Assembly (NCBI RefSeq): GCF_000826065.2
Contig: NZ_LN623543.1
Location: 784,144-848,143, forward strand
Direction: 5' to 3'
DNA length: 64,000 bases
Source of the DNA: Tessaracoccus massiliensis
Lineage (GTDB): Bacteria; Actinomycetota; Actinomycetes; Propionibacteriales; Propionibacteriaceae
The position numbers and the translations under genes are program-made. Of this stretch, positions 9,700 through 17,545 are shown in pieces. The notes beneath the pieces are model-generated. The model made no database searches and had not been told where the DNA came from. It saw only the letters and a program-made list of their open reading frames with translations. Each line of letters starts with the position of its first letter. The first letter of the stretch is position 1.

Positions 9700-9799
9700 G
9701 GCAAATCTCCAAAGGTTGATCAGTGGTCCCGGCGATTCTACGCCGGAGTTGGGCGAAACCCCAGAGGGGTGTCCGTCCGGCTCCTCGGCTGTGGGCGAA

Positions 9800-10699
9800 C
9801 TACCAGGTCCAGGAGGTGGCGACCCGCTCGGCCACGCGGGCCAGTTCCTCCGGTGTGGAGGGCTCCTCCCCCACGCGTTCGCGCAGTGGATAGGCGTTCT
9901 CCAGGCCCGCGGTGCGCAGCTCACGCGCCGAGACGAAGTTCCGCCCTGCGATGGCGATGACGGGGCGCAACTGCTCCTCCGCCCAGCCGATGACCCGCTT
10001 GACCACGGGCCCTCCCACTTCGTGGAATTCGAGCAACTCGGCACCGGTGACCACCAGGTCCGCCTTGGCGATGGTGTCATTGAGGCGGTAGCTGTCGGCG
10101 AGCCAGGTCAACGGGTCCACGACGCGCCCGCCGAGGGCGGCGATGATCAATCCCGCTCCGCCTGCCGCGCCCGCGCCGGGTCCGGGCTCGACGCTGAGGC
10201 CTTGGGCCCAGCGCTCGGCGTCCGCGTCGAATTCGAGGATCTCCTGGAGGGTGGCACCGGCGGCCCGCATCTCCGTCGAGGCGTGCCCCTCGAGCCCGGT
10301 CAGGGGGCGGGCCGCCTGTTCCTGCGGCACCAGCGCCACCAGGGATCTGCCGCGCCACGCCCCCTGCCCGGAGGCGAGGGCGGGGGCCGGCTCCTCCCCG
10401 AAGGCGGCCAGCGCACTGCGGCCGAGGTCGTCGATGGCACAGTGCGTCAGGTCGACGACGAGGGGCCGCTCGTCTCTGTGTCCCGCCAGCACCGCGCCCA
10501 GGTCGGGCCCCGTGCGGGGCGCGACGAACACTGCGTCTGGGGCGGCGGTACCGACGGCTGAGGCCAACTGATCGCCGTCGACCCCGAGTGGTACGACGAC
10601 TACCTGGGCGTCGCGGGACGCGAAGGCGTGGCCGATGGTCTCCGACGCAGCCTGTGGGCTGAGCCCGGCGATCACGTCGGTGGCGACGACGACTCTCAC
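9800..10699 (-). CDS. Degenerate glycerate-kinase-like protein in the psp operon
   Basis: The 299-residue product is clearly related to type 1 glycerate kinases (GlxK/GarK, usually about 370-380). The C-terminal block GPGAGAAGGAGLIIAALG and a segment ending in DLVVTG are easily matched. Key motifs are altered or missing: the N-terminal DSFKxSLSA reads ATDVIAGLS, the glycine-rich GGSATNDGG loop is absent, and TGEGRxDxQ reads TGAELLEFHE. A kinase reaction is therefore doubtful and a regulatory or scaffold role is possible. The ATG overlaps the pspAA stop by 4 nt (10696-10699), making it the third gene of a pspA-pspAA operon. The M. tuberculosis orthologue (Rv2205c) is annotated as a kinase and is not next to pspA. 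Confidence 0.75.
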   Translation of the reverse strand: MRVVVATDVIAGLSPQAASETIGHAFASRDAQVVVVPLGVDGDQLASAVGTAAPDAVFVAPRTGPDLGAVLAGHRDERPLVVDLTHCAIDDLGRSALAAFGEEPAPALASGQGAWRGRSLVALVPQEQAARPLTGLEGHASTEMRAAGATLQEILEFDADAERWAQGLSVEPGPGAGAAGGAGLIIAALGGRVVDPLTWLADSYRLNDTIAKADLVVTGAELLEFHEVGGPVVKRVIGWAEEQLRPVIAIAGRNFVSARELRTAGLENAYPLRERVGEEPSTPEELARVAERVATSWTW

Positions 10700-11031
10700 A
10701 GAGCCGTCGACTCCTCGTCGCCCTCGGCCAGTTCCTCGTCGGCATCCGGGATGATGCCGTAGTACTCGCTGGTGGATTCCAGCAGTTCGCGGACTTCTTC
10801 GATGCTGGCGTCCATGTCCGGGAGCACCAGATCCGACTCCACGATCACGTCGTCGGGCACCTCCACGCCGAGCCTGCGCACGCCCTCACTCAGCCCGTTC
10901 AGCGCTGCGGTGAGCGCCCCCTGGTCCCCCGCCTCGGCGGCCTCCTCGAGCTTGCGGTCCAGCTCGTTGAGCTCGATGAGGTGCTCGGGCTCGAGCACCC
11001 ACTGACCGTGTCCCATGATGCGCACGATCAT
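10696..11031 (-). CDS. pspAA: PspA-associated protein PspAA
   Basis: An acidic protein of 111 residues. It begins MIVRIMGHGQW, has a helical middle (about residues 18-50) and an acidic C-terminal tail. This start motif and the position right behind pspA identify the actinobacterial PspAA family, named from comparative studies of phage-shock systems. The biochemical role is unknown; a partner of the PspA membrane-repair filament is the usual proposal. It overlaps pspA (11028-11031) and the kinase-like gene (10696-10699), each by ATGA. Confidence 0.82.
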   Translation of the reverse strand: MIVRIMGHGQWVLEPEHLIELNELDRKLEEAAEAGDQGALTAALNGLSEGVRRLGVEVPDDVIVESDLVLPDMDASIEEVRELLESTSEYYGIIPDADEELAEGDEESTAL

Positions 11032-11855
11032 GAGCGCGGCTCCTCACCCTGACCGGCCTGGTAGCCCTCGGCTGCCTGCTGCTGGCCGGCCTCAGGCGCC
11101 GGCTGGGCACCTTCAGAACCTGCCTGTAGCTCGGGACGCGCTGCGGCCGGGCCGCCGGTGAGCTGTGCCTTCATCGCCGCGAGTTCGTTCTCCACCGTGG
11201 AATCCGACGCCAGAGCGTCGAGTTCGCGGGTGATGTCGTCCTTGTAGGTGCCGGTGGCGTCGTCAAGGGCGCCGGTGGCGAGCAGTTCGTCGACGGCGGA
11301 GGCGCGGGCCTGCAGCTGCAGCGTCTTGTCCTCTGCCCGCTGGATCGCCAGGCCGACATCGCTCATCTCCTCCGAGATACCCGTGAAAGCCTCGTTGATG
11401 CGGGTCTGTGCCTCGGCGGCCGAGTAGGTGGCCTTGATGGTCTCCTTGCGGGTGCGGAAGGCGTCGACCTTGGCCTGCAGGCGCGAGCTGGCGCGCACCA
11501 GCTTCTCCTCCTCGCCCTGCAGCTGCGCGTGCTGGGCCTGGAGATCGGTGAGTTGTTGCTGCAGGCCGGCCTTACGGGTCAGGGCCTCACGGGCGAGATC
11601 CTCGCGGTTGGACTCGAGGGCACGCTGGGCGGCCGACTGGAGCCGCTCGACCTCGGAGTTGAGCTTGGATGCCTGCAGCTCGACACGCTTGCGGCTCGTC
11701 GCGACGTCAGCAACGCCGCGCCGCACGTTCTGCAGGAGTTCGAGTTGCTTCTGATACGAGTAGTCGAGCGTCTCACGGGGGTCTTCGTACTTGTCGAGTG
11801 CCTTGTCGGCCTTCGACCGGAAGACCAGAGCGATGCGTTCAAAAATGCTGGCCAC
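11028..11855 (-). CDS. pspA: Phage shock protein A / IM30 (Vipp1) family protein
   Basis: The start is GTG at 11855, with AAGGA 8 nt upstream; the first residues are MASIFERIALVFRSK. The 275-residue product is nearly all alpha-helical, with the PspA coiled-coil hairpin at about residues 25-150 and further helices to about 220. The last 40 residues are a low-complexity Gln/Ala/Pro/Glu tail. PspA is an ESCRT-III-like protein that assembles on damaged inner membrane. It heads a three-gene overlapping operon. No PspC- or ClgR-type partner is visible nearby. Confidence 0.92.
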   Translation of the reverse strand: MASIFERIALVFRSKADKALDKYEDPRETLDYSYQKQLELLQNVRRGVADVATSRKRVELQASKLNSEVERLQSAAQRALESNREDLAREALTRKAGLQQQLTDLQAQHAQLQGEEEKLVRASSRLQAKVDAFRTRKETIKATYSAAEAQTRINEAFTGISEEMSDVGLAIQRAEDKTLQLQARASAVDELLATGALDDATGTYKDDITRELDALASDSTVENELAAMKAQLTGGPAAARPELQAGSEGAQPAPEAGQQQAAEGYQAGQGEEPRS

Positions 11856-12010
11856 GGGGTGTCCTTCCAGGAACGTGCGGTGTTCACCCCCGAGGTTAGC
11901 GCGCATCCGGAGCGTTGACAGCCCGACCGGCCCCTGAGCCGACCCTGAACCCACGTCGCCGCCCGGTATGATGGGCCGCTGAACCCCTCCGATCCAGAAG
12001 GACCTGCACA

Positions 12011-12682
12011 GTGGCCCTCTTCCGCCCGTACGAGCGCAAGCAGACGACGTCGACAGATCACATGTCGACGCTCACCCCCAAGGGCGCCAAAGCCGCCGCC
12101 AAGGCGGAGAAGCGAGCGGGAGCCACCGAGGTGGAAGCCGCCGCCGAGCCAGCCGCGGCTACCGGGACCACCGCCCCGCAGAAGATCAAGGTCCCACGGA
12201 AGAAGGACACCCCCACCCCCAGCCGTCGGCAGGCCGAGGCAGCGCGCATGGAGCGCCTGCACCCCAGCCTCACCCCGAAGCAGCAGCGCAAGGCTGATGC
12301 CCGCGCCCGTCAACAGGAGCGCATGGAGAACTGGGAGCGCACGGAGAACTCCCCCGCCCGCCAGTTGGTGCGCGACTACGTGGACACACGCTGGACGGTC
12401 GCGGAGTTCATGCTGCCCGCGATGATCCTGGTGATGGCCGCCGTGATGGCCACCATGAGCAATCCCGTGCTCTCCAGCTACATCGCCATGGGGCTGTGGG
12501 TGCTGCTGCTGATCACGATCATCAACGTGGCGATCATGTGGCGCGGCTACAAGAAACTGCTCGCCGAACGCCACCCGAACGAGCCGACGCGGGGCCTGCT
12601 GATCTACATGTTCAACCGCTCGCTGATGATCCGCCGCTTCCGCCACCCCGGCCCCCGCGTCCGCCGCGGCGAGCCCATCTGA
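12011..12682 (+). CDS. DUF3043 membrane protein
   Basis: The GTG at 12011 follows AAGGA in the leader, and a TATGAT -10 lies at about 11968. The 223-residue protein has a long charged, Ala/Lys/Pro-rich cytoplasmic N-terminus (to about residue 130) with PTPSRRQAEAARMERL, two adjacent transmembrane helices (about residues 130-180), and a basic tail rich in Arg. This matches the actinobacterial DUF3043 family (Rv2206 in M. tuberculosis), whose function is unknown. It is probably co-transcribed with the small gene 12 nt downstream. Confidence 0.88.
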   Translation: MALFRPYERKQTTSTDHMSTLTPKGAKAAAKAEKRAGATEVEAAAEPAAATGTTAPQKIKVPRKKDTPTPSRRQAEAARMERLHPSLTPKQQRKADARARQQERMENWERTENSPARQLVRDYVDTRWTVAEFMLPAMILVMAAVMATMSNPVLSSYIAMGLWVLLLITIINVAIMWRGYKKLLAERHPNEPTRGLLIYMFNRSLMIRRFRHPGPRVRRGEPI

Positions 12683-12694
12683 TCGGAGCATTCC

Positions 12695-12901
12695 ATGAGC
12701 TACCGCTGGCAGCCCGTGGCAGGCACGTATGCGCAATCCTCGCTGTCCGCAGCAGGACTGGTGCAGAGCTTCGAGGATCAGGGCGCGGCCGAGGACTGGC
12801 TGACGCTGTTCTTCGACGAACTCCTGGAGCAGGGTGTCACGGAGGTGAGCCTCTACGAGGAGGACCGCCTCGTGTACGGCCCCATGTCGCTCAACCCCTG
12901 A
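12695..12901 (+). CDS. Small conserved-looking hypothetical protein (68 aa)
   Basis: The ATG at 12695 has GGAG upstream and lies 12 nt after the DUF3043 stop, so it belongs to the same transcript. The product is small, acidic and aromatic-rich, predicted soluble alpha/beta, with LFFDELLEQGVTEVSLYEE in its second half. I do not recognise a family. Its 3' end runs 11 nt into the convergent gene on the other strand. Confidence 0.65.
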   Translation: MSYRWQPVAGTYAQSSLSAAGLVQSFEDQGAAEDWLTLFFDELLEQGVTEVSLYEEDRLVYGPMSLNP

Positions 12902-13193
12902 CCGGCACTTCGTCAGCGACCGCGTCGCGACGCAGCAGCCACACCCCGAAGCCGGCCATGCCGAGACCCGCGGCGACCGCGAAGGGAACCTGGCTGCGCG
13001 CTTCGGCCACACGGTCCTCATAGGTCTGCACGCGACCGGTGTGCTCGTTGGTGCGGCTGGAGTATTCGCAGGTGTCGCCCGGGCCCATCTCCACACCCCG
13101 GCACATCATCGTCGGCGACACCCAGGACGCCACGCCCCAGGCCACGACGGCGATCCCGGCCACGATGAAGGCCCACAGCCCAGCACGTTTCAT
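12891..13193 (-). CDS. Small membrane protein (100 aa), function unknown
   Basis: The ATG at 13193 is preferred over an in-frame TTG three codons earlier. The product has an N-terminal membrane helix (about residues 4-24), an extracytoplasmic loop with two cysteines (MMCRGVEMGPGDTCEYS) that could form a disulfide, a second helix (about 73-92), and a short charged tail. Similar two-helix proteins are common in actinobacteria, but I do not recognise a named family. Confidence 0.68.
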   Translation of the reverse strand: MKRAGLWAFIVAGIAVVAWGVASWVSPTMMCRGVEMGPGDTCEYSSRTNEHTGRVQTYEDRVAEARSQVPFAVAAGLGMAGFGVWLLRRDAVADEVPVRG

Positions 13194-13236
13194 GGCGCAC
13201 AACGTAGCAGCCCGGGGCCGGATCTCCCCCTTTGGA

Positions 13237-13242
13237 TAGGCT
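13237..13242 (+). promoter_or_regulatory. -10 element TAGGCT of the leaderless pepA promoter
   Basis: TAGGCT is followed by 7 nt and the GTG start of pepA at 13250, with no ribosome-binding site in between. Confidence 0.55.
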
Positions 13243-13249
13243 GGCTGGC

Positions 13250-14758
13250 GTGAGTGATATGTGTCCTGACCTGTCCCTGTCCACCTCCCTGCCCAAGCGC
13301 CAAGACGCCGTGCTGTTGGGCATGGCCTCGATCAACAAGGACGAGCCCGCTCTCGTGGGCACGTCGCCAGAGCTCGACAAGGCCTACCAGAAGACCTTCG
13401 GCGTGACTGTGGCCGCCATGGCCACCGCCGTGGGCGCCGTCGCCAAGCAGGGCACCGTCAAGGCGCTGCCCGCGCTCGACGGCACGCGCCTATTCGTCGT
13501 GGGTCTCGGCGACGCCGATGTGACCCCGGACGTCGTGCGCACCGCCACCGGCAACGGCCTGCGCGCCATCGCCGGGCAGGAGGGCGTCGAAAAGCTGTCC
13601 GTGGCTGTCTCCCTGGAACTGTCAGATCCGGAGTTGATCCAGGCCGCCGGCGAGGGCGCGCTGCTGGGCGCCTACCGCTTCGCGCCGCTGAAGGCCGAGG
13701 CTGATCCGGTGGCCGTGCACTTGGTCACCCTCGTCTCGCCGGTCACCAACGCCGCCGCCAAGGACGCCGTGGCCACGGCTGCCATCGTCTCCGAGGCCGT
13801 CTACCAGGCCCGCAACTGGACCAACACTCCCCCCAACCTGCTGTACCCGGAGTCCTTCGCCAACGCCGCCCGCGCGTTCCTCAAGGACCAGAAGGTCACC
13901 GTCGAGGTCCTCGACGAGAAGGCGCTCGAGAAGGGCGGCTACGGCGGCATCCTCGCCGTGGGCGGCGGCTCCTCGCGCGCGCCGCGCCTGGTGCGGATGT
14001 CGTACGCGCCCCGCGGCGCCACCGCGCACCTGGCGCTGGTGGGCAAGGGCATCACGTTCGACTCGGGTGGCCTCGACATCAAGCCGGCCGGCCAGATGGC
14101 GGGCATGAAGTACGACATGTCCGGGGCCGCGGCGGTCATCGCCGCCGTCCAGGCGATCGCGGCCGCCGGCCTCAACGTGAAGGTCACGGCCTACGCGGCC
14201 ATGGCGGAGAACCTCCCGTCGGGTACCTCGTACCGCTCCGGTGACGTGCTGACGATGTTCGACGGCCAGACAGTGGAGAACTACAACACCGACGCCGAGG
14301 GTCGTCTGGTGATGGCCGACGCCATCGCCCGCGCCGGGCAGGATTCGCCGGATCTCATCGTCGACGTGGCCACGCTCACCGGAGCCTGCATGGTGGCCCT
14401 GGGGCTGCGTACCGGCGGGCTCATCACCAACGGTGAGGAGACCTCGGATCTGCTGCTCGACGCGGCGGAGGCGGCCGGCGAGGACTTCTGGGAGCTGCCA
14501 CTGACCGAACACATGCGCAACCAGCTGAAGTCCACCGTCGCGGACATGCGCTCCGGTGGCTCCAACCGTTGGGGCGGCGCGTTGGTGGCAGGCGCATTCC
14601 TGGAGCGCTTCGTGCCCGAGGGCGTCAGCTGGGCGCACCTGGACATCGCAGGGCCTGCGGAGAACGTCGAGGAAGCCTACGGCTGCACCCCGAAGGGCGG
14701 CACCGGCGTGGCCGTGCGCACCCTCGTGGCGCTGGCCGGGCAGCTGGCCGGCCGCTAA
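13250..14758 (+). CDS. pepA: M17 family leucyl aminopeptidase
   Basis: The start is the leaderless GTG at 13250. The 502-residue product has an N-terminal macro-like domain (to about residue 165) and a C-terminal catalytic domain. The di-metal site motifs are present: GKGITFDSGGLDIKPA, the AENLPSGTSYRSGDVLTM segment and NTDAEGRLVMADA. It removes N-terminal residues from peptides in the cytoplasm as a hexamer. Its TAA stop shares bases with the convergent gene's TAG (14755-14758). Confidence 0.95.
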   Translation: MSDMCPDLSLSTSLPKRQDAVLLGMASINKDEPALVGTSPELDKAYQKTFGVTVAAMATAVGAVAKQGTVKALPALDGTRLFVVGLGDADVTPDVVRTATGNGLRAIAGQEGVEKLSVAVSLELSDPELIQAAGEGALLGAYRFAPLKAEADPVAVHLVTLVSPVTNAAAKDAVATAAIVSEAVYQARNWTNTPPNLLYPESFANAARAFLKDQKVTVEVLDEKALEKGGYGGILAVGGGSSRAPRLVRMSYAPRGATAHLALVGKGITFDSGGLDIKPAGQMAGMKYDMSGAAAVIAAVQAIAAAGLNVKVTAYAAMAENLPSGTSYRSGDVLTMFDGQTVENYNTDAEGRLVMADAIARAGQDSPDLIVDVATLTGACMVALGLRTGGLITNGEETSDLLLDAAEAAGEDFWELPLTEHMRNQLKSTVADMRSGGSNRWGGALVAGAFLERFVPEGVSWAHLDIAGPAENVEEAYGCTPKGGTGVAVRTLVALAGQLAGR

Positions 14759-15102
14759 CGGCGGGGATCGGCTGCGCGCCGGGCGTCACGCTTGGCGCGC
14801 AGCCCGTACTCCCGCATCCGCGTGGGGTAGGGCACCACGCCCGCGTCGTAGCAGGGGATGCCGCACTCGTCGGCGAAGTGGTAGCCGTACTCCGCGCTGG
14901 GTAGTCCGCGGCGGGTGGATTCCCCGTCTGCGGCCACCAGGAGGATCGACGGCGGGTTGAACGATGTGGGCTGCTCCACCCACGCCTCCACGCCGCGCCG
15001 CGTGGTCACGAAATGGTTCAGGTGGTCCCGCAGGGCATCAGCGACCTGCCTCGACCCGCGCGCGACCTCGGCCTGCTTCTTCTTCCGACTGAACCATCCC
15101 AC
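14755..15102 (-). CDS. Conserved actinobacterial hypothetical protein (115 aa)
   Basis: It starts with GTG at 15102; a CATAAT -10-like hexamer lies 6 nt upstream, which fits a leaderless message. The basic N-terminus MGWFSRKKKQ leads into a compact domain with TTRRGVEAWVEQPTSF, ILLVAADGESTRRGL and a C-terminal CYDAGVVPYPTRMREYG. I recall unnamed actinobacterial homologues with this pattern but no assigned function. The stop codon overlaps pepA's. Confidence 0.75.
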   Translation of the reverse strand: MGWFSRKKKQAEVARGSRQVADALRDHLNHFVTTRRGVEAWVEQPTSFNPPSILLVAADGESTRRGLPSAEYGYHFADECGIPCYDAGVVPYPTRMREYGLRAKRDARRAADPRR

Positions 15103-15133
15103 GCGGACATTATGCCCAGCCCGGGCAAAGAGC

Positions 15134-15166
15134 AGCGCCCCCGCCCTGGAAAGGGGCGGGGGCGCT
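15134..15166 (-). terminator. Terminator after the LPKTGN surface protein
   Basis: A perfect 13-bp stem AGCGCCCCCGCCC/GGGCGGGGGCGCT has a 7-nt loop. On the minus strand it is followed by GCTCTTTG and lies 28 nt past the stop at 15195. Confidence 0.75.
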
Positions 15167-15194
15167 GGTGTCTGGTGAGCTGGCGCTCAGCGGA

Positions 15195-15950
15195 TCAGTT
15201 GCCGGTCTTGGGCAGGCCGGGACGCGTGGGCTGCGTCGGGGCGACCGTGGGATCGGCGGTGGGGGTCACCGTGGGGGGGGTCTCGTCGTCGTCATCCTGA
15301 CCACAGATGTTCAGGGTGGCCGTGGCGGCGTTGGTCACGGTGGAGACCGTGACGTCGTAGAGGCCGCACTCGATGTCAGCGGGGAAGGTCACGGGAGCGG
15401 TGACCGAGCCGCGGTCCTCCGCAACGGTGCCCATCTCGTGGGTGTAGACGACCTCGCCGCCGCCGCGCGGGGTGACCTTCATCGTGGCGGTCTCGCCCGC
15501 GAGGAACTCGCCCGCGGTCACGCTGATCTCTTCGCCGGCCTCGAACACCGACGGGTTCGCCGAGATGGTCTGGTTGAGGATGTAGGCCTGTGCCTCCGCG
15601 GTGGTGACTGTGGGCTGGCCACCTTCAACCGGCTCGGTGCAGCGGGCCGCAGCACCCATCTCACCAAACGTGTTCTCGGGCAGGGTGATCTCGATGACGG
15701 TGGGCTCAGCCGGCTCCACGACGTTGATCACGCGGTCCTCCTCTTCGCCCGGTACGGCGATCTCGAGGACGCCACCGGCAGCGCAGCCACCGACGGTCAG
15801 AGTGGCGGTCCCACCGATCGTGTAGTACGCCTGGTCGAAGGCGGCGGTGACGGGCTGCGCCGAGGCGGTGGTGGTGGCGACGGCGACGATGCCGGTCGCG
15901 GCGAGGGCGGAGGCGCCAGCGAGCGCGCCCAGCTTCTTGAGGATGTTCAT
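15195..15950 (-). CDS. Secreted protein ending in LPKTGN
   Basis: The ATG at 15950 has GGAG 6 nt upstream. A classic signal peptide occupies residues 1-31 (MNILKK, hydrophobic core, cleavage near ASA|QP). The mature part looks like two or more beta-sandwich modules with cysteine pairs (GGCAAGG, AARCTE, IECGLY, NICGQ). A spacer rich in Thr/Pro/Asp follows, and the protein stops at GLPKTGN. A sortase substrate normally continues into a hydrophobic helix and a basic tail; here the stop codon follows at once and no other frame supplies them. It may be released rather than anchored, or be a decayed surface protein. Confidence 0.85.
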   Translation of the reverse strand: MNILKKLGALAGASALAATGIVAVATTTASAQPVTAAFDQAYYTIGGTATLTVGGCAAGGVLEIAVPGEEEDRVINVVEPAEPTVIEITLPENTFGEMGAAARCTEPVEGGQPTVTTAEAQAYILNQTISANPSVFEAGEEISVTAGEFLAGETATMKVTPRGGGEVVYTHEMGTVAEDRGSVTAPVTFPADIECGLYDVTVSTVTNAATATLNICGQDDDDETPPTVTPTADPTVAPTQPTRPGLPKTGN

Positions 15951-16090
15951 TGTTCTCCCGGTGTGAGGTGTGGGTTGCAAGCACAGCCTAATCATAGGTT
16001 GGGCCACTTTCCGAAATATCGGCGTGTTGTTCGCCTGCCATTGGCTTGCCACGATGCCACAGCGGGGGTCCGCGTGGGAGACTGGCGGGC

Positions 16091-17491
16091 ATGACGCAAC
16101 AGTTCGACGTGGCCATCCTCGGCGCCGGCTCCGCGGGATACGCCTGCGCGCTCCGCGCCGCTCAACTGGGGCTGAAGGTCGCGCTGTTCGACCACACACC
16201 GCTCGGCGGCACCTGCCTCCACCGCGGCTGCATCCCCGCCAAGGCCTGGCTGCAGGCCGCGAAGGTGCGCAGCACCGTGGCCAAAGCCGATGCGTTCGGC
16301 ATCGCAGCCACGCTCGGCGACACCGACGTGCCGGCGCTGCGCCGCTACGTCGACGGGGTGATCGGGCCACTCCACAAGGGGCTGGCCGGCCTCATCGCGT
16401 CGCGCGGCATCACCGTGATCGAGGCGCGCGGAACCGTCTCCCCCACCCCTGAAGGCCCGGGGGTCCAGGCCGGGGACGCGCACTACCGGGCCAGGGCCGT
16501 CGTGGTCGCCACCGGCGCCACCCCCGCGACGCTGGGGCTCCCCGTCGACGGCGAACGCATCATCACGAGCGACCACTCCCTGCGTCTCGACGCGCTGCCG
16601 GAGAGCGCGATCGTGCTGGGCGGCGGGGTCATCGGGGTCGAGTTCGCCTCCCTCTGGACCGATCTGGGCGTCCGCGTGACGCTCATCGAGGCCACGGACC
16701 GGCTGCTGCCCGCCGAAGAGCCCGCACACTCCAGCATCCTGAAGGCTGAACTCATCAGCCGCGGGATCGACGTGCGGCTGGGCGCGACCCTCGCCGACGT
16801 ACGGGTCGGCGACGGCGCGGTGACGGGAGCCGTCGGCGGCTCCGAGGTCAGCGCCGACGTGCTGTTGGTGGCCGCCGGCCGGCGCCCGGCCACCGACTCG
16901 CTGGGTCTCAGCGAGGCCGGGGTGCGGCTGACGGAGTCGGGGCACATCGCCGTCGACGACTCCCTCCAGACCAGCCTGCGCGGCGTCTTCGCGGCCGGCG
17001 ACGTGGTGGCCGGCCCCCAGCTCGCGCACCGCGGCTACGCGCACGGCCTGTTCCTGGCCGAGTGGATCGCGCAGCTGCAGGGGCGCCACCCCCAGCGCCC
17101 CACCCTGCCGCGCGACGCAGACATCCCCCGCATCACCTATTCCACGCCGCAGGTCGCCTCTGTGGGACTGACCGCCGAACAGGCCGGCACGGACGCCGAC
17201 GTCGTGGAATACCCCTTGGCTGGCAACGGACGCAGCCGCATCCTCCGGGCGCCGGGGGTGCGCGACAGCGGGAAGGTGCGACTGGTGCGCGCCGCGGGCG
17301 GCGCGATCGTCGGCGTCCACCTCATCGGCGAGGACGTTGGCGAGTTGATCGCCGAAGGTGCGCTGCTGGTGGGGTGGCAGGCGACACCCGAGGACGTGGC
17401 GGGCATCGTGCACGCCCATCCCACTCTGGGAGAGTCAATTGCAGAGGCGAACTGGGCCCTGGCTGGACGGCCTCTGCACATGCATGCCTGA
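16091..17491 (+). CDS. lpdA: Dihydrolipoyl dehydrogenase (E3)
   Basis: The ATG at 16091 gives the FAD-binding start FDVAILGAGSAGYAC; the open frame upstream is not homologous. The 466-residue flavoprotein has the redox-active disulfide in GGTCLHRGCIPAK, the NAD-binding GGGVIGVEFAS, the FAD motif AAGDV and the C-terminal active-site His-Glu in HAHPTLGE. It reoxidises dihydrolipoyl groups of E2 components. sucB starts 54 nt downstream, so both probably serve the 2-oxo acid dehydrogenase complexes. Confidence 0.95.
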   Translation: MTQQFDVAILGAGSAGYACALRAAQLGLKVALFDHTPLGGTCLHRGCIPAKAWLQAAKVRSTVAKADAFGIAATLGDTDVPALRRYVDGVIGPLHKGLAGLIASRGITVIEARGTVSPTPEGPGVQAGDAHYRARAVVVATGATPATLGLPVDGERIITSDHSLRLDALPESAIVLGGGVIGVEFASLWTDLGVRVTLIEATDRLLPAEEPAHSSILKAELISRGIDVRLGATLADVRVGDGAVTGAVGGSEVSADVLLVAAGRRPATDSLGLSEAGVRLTESGHIAVDDSLQTSLRGVFAAGDVVAGPQLAHRGYAHGLFLAEWIAQLQGRHPQRPTLPRDADIPRITYSTPQVASVGLTAEQAGTDADVVEYPLAGNGRSRILRAPGVRDSGKVRLVRAAGGAIVGVHLIGEDVGELIAEGALLVGWQATPEDVAGIVHAHPTLGESIAEANWALAGRPLHMHA

Positions 17492-17545
17492 ATGCCATAT
17501 AGGCTGGAAACAATCACGCGCGGTACGCAAAGGAGCCACACTCAC

